Shown here: piece by piece, positions 7,806-8,333 of the stretch | Numbering within the stretch: the stretch's first letter is position 1 | Layout of the letters: every line of letters begins with the position of its first letter | Assembly (NCBI GenBank): GCA_018064575.1 | Contig: JAGHUZ010000022.1 | Span: 1 to 8,333 of the forward strand | Length of the DNA: 8,333 nucleotides | Direction of reading: 5' to 3' | Origin: Candidatus Minthomonas equi | Lineage (GTDB): Bacteria; Bacteroidota; Bacteroidia; Bacteroidales; UBA932 | Made by a program: the position numbers and the translations under genes | Notes under the pieces: generated by a model | Databases searched by the model: none | Seen by the model: the letters and a program-made list of their open reading frames with translations, nothing else | What the model was told of the DNA's origin: nothing

Positions 7806-7828
7806 TTCATTAAAATAAATATTGAGTG

Positions 7829-7858
7829 CAAAACTACACAAAATTTACCTATTTTGAA
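7829..7858 (-). promoter_or_regulatory. Bacteroidota-type promoter for the M13 peptidase
   Basis: On the minus strand TAGTTTTG (7829-7836) matches TAnnTTTG exactly. A partial -33 match, TTC instead of TTG, lies 19 bp upstream (7856-7858) inside the AT-rich tract 7835-7860. The expected transcription start near 7822 leaves a leader of about 17 bases to the ATG at 7805. An overlapping TAAATTTTG (7839-7847) has the wrong inner spacing. This promoter would also serve the Uup-like gene. Confidence 0.5.
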
Positions 7859-7865
7859 CTTGGAA

Positions 7866-7884
7866 TCTGCTTTGAAATAGCAGA
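7866..7884. other. Small hairpin between promoter and large inverted repeat
   Basis: TCTGCT (7866-7871) pairs with AGCAGA (7879-7884) around a 7-base loop. Read on the minus strand it is followed by ATTCC rather than a T-run, so it is at best a weak terminator for the upstream Rpn-family gene. It could also be chance. Confidence 0.3.
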
Positions 7885-7913
7885 GGGCAGACAGTCGGGC
7901 ACGTGTATGCGGA

Positions 7914-7979
7914 CTGAAAGCATCCGTCCTCAGGGCTGCGTGACGCCTTCGGCAAAGCCCTTCCTACGGATGCTTTCAG
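7914..7979. repeat. Nested inverted repeat forming a 66-base hairpin
   Basis: CTGAAAGCATCCGT (7914-7927) and ACGGATGCTTTCAG (7966-7979) are exact reverse complements, giving a 14-bp stem. Inside, after 4 unpaired bases on each side, AGGGCT (7932-7937) pairs with AGCCCT (7956-7961). The remaining loop holds two competing mini-hairpins, GCG-TGA-CGC (7938-7946) and GCC-TTC-GGC (7945-7953). Neither strand has a T-run after the stem, so it is not a standard intrinsic terminator. It lies 43 bp beyond the stop of the Rpn-family gene and about 110 bp upstream of the M13 peptidase start. Possible roles are a REP- or MITE-like dispersed palindrome, a structured RNA, or a transcript 3' end stabiliser. 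The pairing is directly visible; the role is not. Confidence 0.75.
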
Positions 7980-8003
7980 GATGCTGTGTCCCGGTGGCGG
8001 AAG

Positions 8004-8028
8004 TGCCTGTCCTGCTACATGTCAGGCA
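8004..8028. repeat. Inverted repeat over the Rpn-family stop codon
   Basis: TGCCTG (8004-8009) and CAGGCA (8023-8028) form a 6-bp stem with a 13-base loop; the TGA stop (8022-8024) lies within the right arm. No T-run follows on the minus strand. It may help define the transcript 3' end, but a stem this short could arise by chance. Confidence 0.35.
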
Positions 8029-8333
8029 AAATCTTCTAAGTTCTTCAATTTCTCCAGGTCTTCGACAGGCATTCCGGTCAAATCGGAAATCTCAGGAACA
8101 GACATCCCTTTGAGTAGCATTTTCATTGCCAACTCTCTTTGTGCCTCTTCCCGGCCCTTGGCTTCACCCTTGGCTTCACCTTCTGCCAGTCCTTTGGCGA
8201 GACCCTTGGCGAGACCTTTCTTGAAGCTGTAAAGTTTGCCGTATTCTATGTCAGTTTTGGTTATCATAGCCTGGTCATATAAGATGCGTTCCTCCTTGGT
8301 CAGGTTCGCGGTTTCAGAGGCGCTGAAGTATGC
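8022..8333 (-). CDS. Rpn family recombination-promoting nuclease / PD-(D/E)XK transposase-like protein (C-terminal part)
   Basis: The frame is open from the window edge to the TGA at 8022-8024 and gives 103 residues with no stop upstream. It starts AYFSASETANLTKEERILYD, which reads like the helix after the catalytic core in Rpn proteins, so the internal ATG at 8267 is not the real start. Then comes a run of four-residue units, KKG LAKG LAKG LAEG EAKG EAKG (residues 38-60), and a helix-turn-helix-like end (MLLKGMSVPEISDLTGMPVEDLEKL, about 72-96). This tail is typical of Rpn (formerly YhgA-like or PDDEXK transposase) proteins in Bacteroidales. Rpn proteins of E. coli are DNA endonucleases that promote RecA-independent recombination; others are proposed to act in defence. 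The nuclease domain lies outside the window, so activity cannot be judged. The gene could instead be a 5'-truncated relic. Confidence 0.78.
   Translation of the reverse strand, partial: AYFSASETANLTKEERILYDQAMITKTDIEYGKLYSFKKGLAKGLAKGLAEGEAKGEAKGREEAQRELAMKMLLKGMSVPEISDLTGMPVEDLEKLKNLEDFA
8155..8226 (-). repeat. 12-bp tandem repeats within the Rpn-family tail
   Basis: Six consecutive 12-bp units fill this stretch. On the plus strand the units at 8155-8166 and 8167-8178 are identical (CCCTTGGCTTCA), and those at 8191-8202 and 8203-8214 differ at one base (CCTTTGGCGAGA and CCCTTGGCGAGA); the remaining two are diverged. Because 12 is a multiple of 3, gain or loss of a unit changes the protein by four residues without a frameshift. 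The array encodes the alternating Lys/Glu-Gly units of the protein tail. Confidence 0.75.

Larger units (their letters stand above)
7806..8021. other. Intergenic region upstream of the M13 peptidase
   Basis: These 216 bp hold no supported gene. The left 50 bp are AT-rich and contain the promoter. The rest is more GC-rich and contains three inverted repeats in a row, the last one (8004-8028) overlapping the stop of the Rpn-family gene. A direct repeat, GGATGCT, occurs at 7968-7974 and 7979-7985 at the right arm of the large hairpin. The change in base composition near 7885 could mark the edge of an inserted element, but no target-site duplication was found by eye. Confidence 0.5.

Noticed and set aside
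7806..7841. TTG start giving 12 more residues to the M13 peptidase
   Set aside because: It would put extra residues before a clean lipoprotein signal peptide and would overlap the TAnnTTTG promoter element; the ATG at 7805 fits better.
8155..8226. Tandem repeats as a CRISPR array
   Set aside because: The units are 12 bp, contiguous without spacers, in frame and protein-coding.
7826..8232. Plus-strand small frames across the hairpin region and the Rpn-family tail
   Set aside because: They run through the inverted repeat and opposite the repeat array. Their low-complexity translations (runs of Ala, Ser, Pro and Leu) come from the antisense of the 12-bp repeats.

Overview
The window looks like a chromosomal segment from a member of the Bacteroidales (Bacteroidota), probably gut-associated. 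The evidence is two upstream regions matching the Bacteroidota promoter form (TAnnTTTG with a TTG-like element about 20 bp upstream), little Shine-Dalgarno signal, a short lipoprotein signal ending LVSC-G, and an Rpn-type nuclease tail of a kind common in that order. Genus cannot be fixed from the sequence alone. Every gene I can support lies on the minus strand, so the window reads right to left. Two of the seven genes are cut by the window edges.

Right edge (7806-8333): the 3' part of an Rpn/PD-(D/E)XK family gene, open through the window edge, with a tail of 12-bp tandem repeats. Next comes about 216 bp of non-coding DNA holding a large nested hairpin (7914-7979), two smaller hairpins and a promoter. 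Middle (3912-7805): an M13 zinc metallopeptidase lipoprotein, then 3 bp later a Uup-type ABC-F ATPase; the two are probably co-transcribed.

Left half (1-3776): after a 135-bp spacer with a good promoter comes a tight four-gene unit: a PfkB-family sugar kinase resembling 2-keto-3-deoxygluconate kinases, a LarA-superfamily nickel-pincer racemase/epimerase homologue, pdxB (erythronate-4-phosphate dehydrogenase) and the start of gnd (6-phosphogluconate dehydrogenase). Gaps are 19 bp, a 4-bp overlap and 9 bp.

The left unit is the most interesting part. A nickel-dependent 2-hydroxyacid epimerase, a sugar or sugar-acid kinase and 6-phosphogluconate dehydrogenase could form a route that epimerises an aldonate at C2, phosphorylates it and feeds it into the pentose phosphate pathway. 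PdxB acts on another phosphorylated 2-hydroxy acid, in vitamin B6 synthesis. The individual families are known. The pathway is inference and would need substrate assays. No CRISPR array, tRNA, rRNA, insertion sequence or phage gene was recognised.
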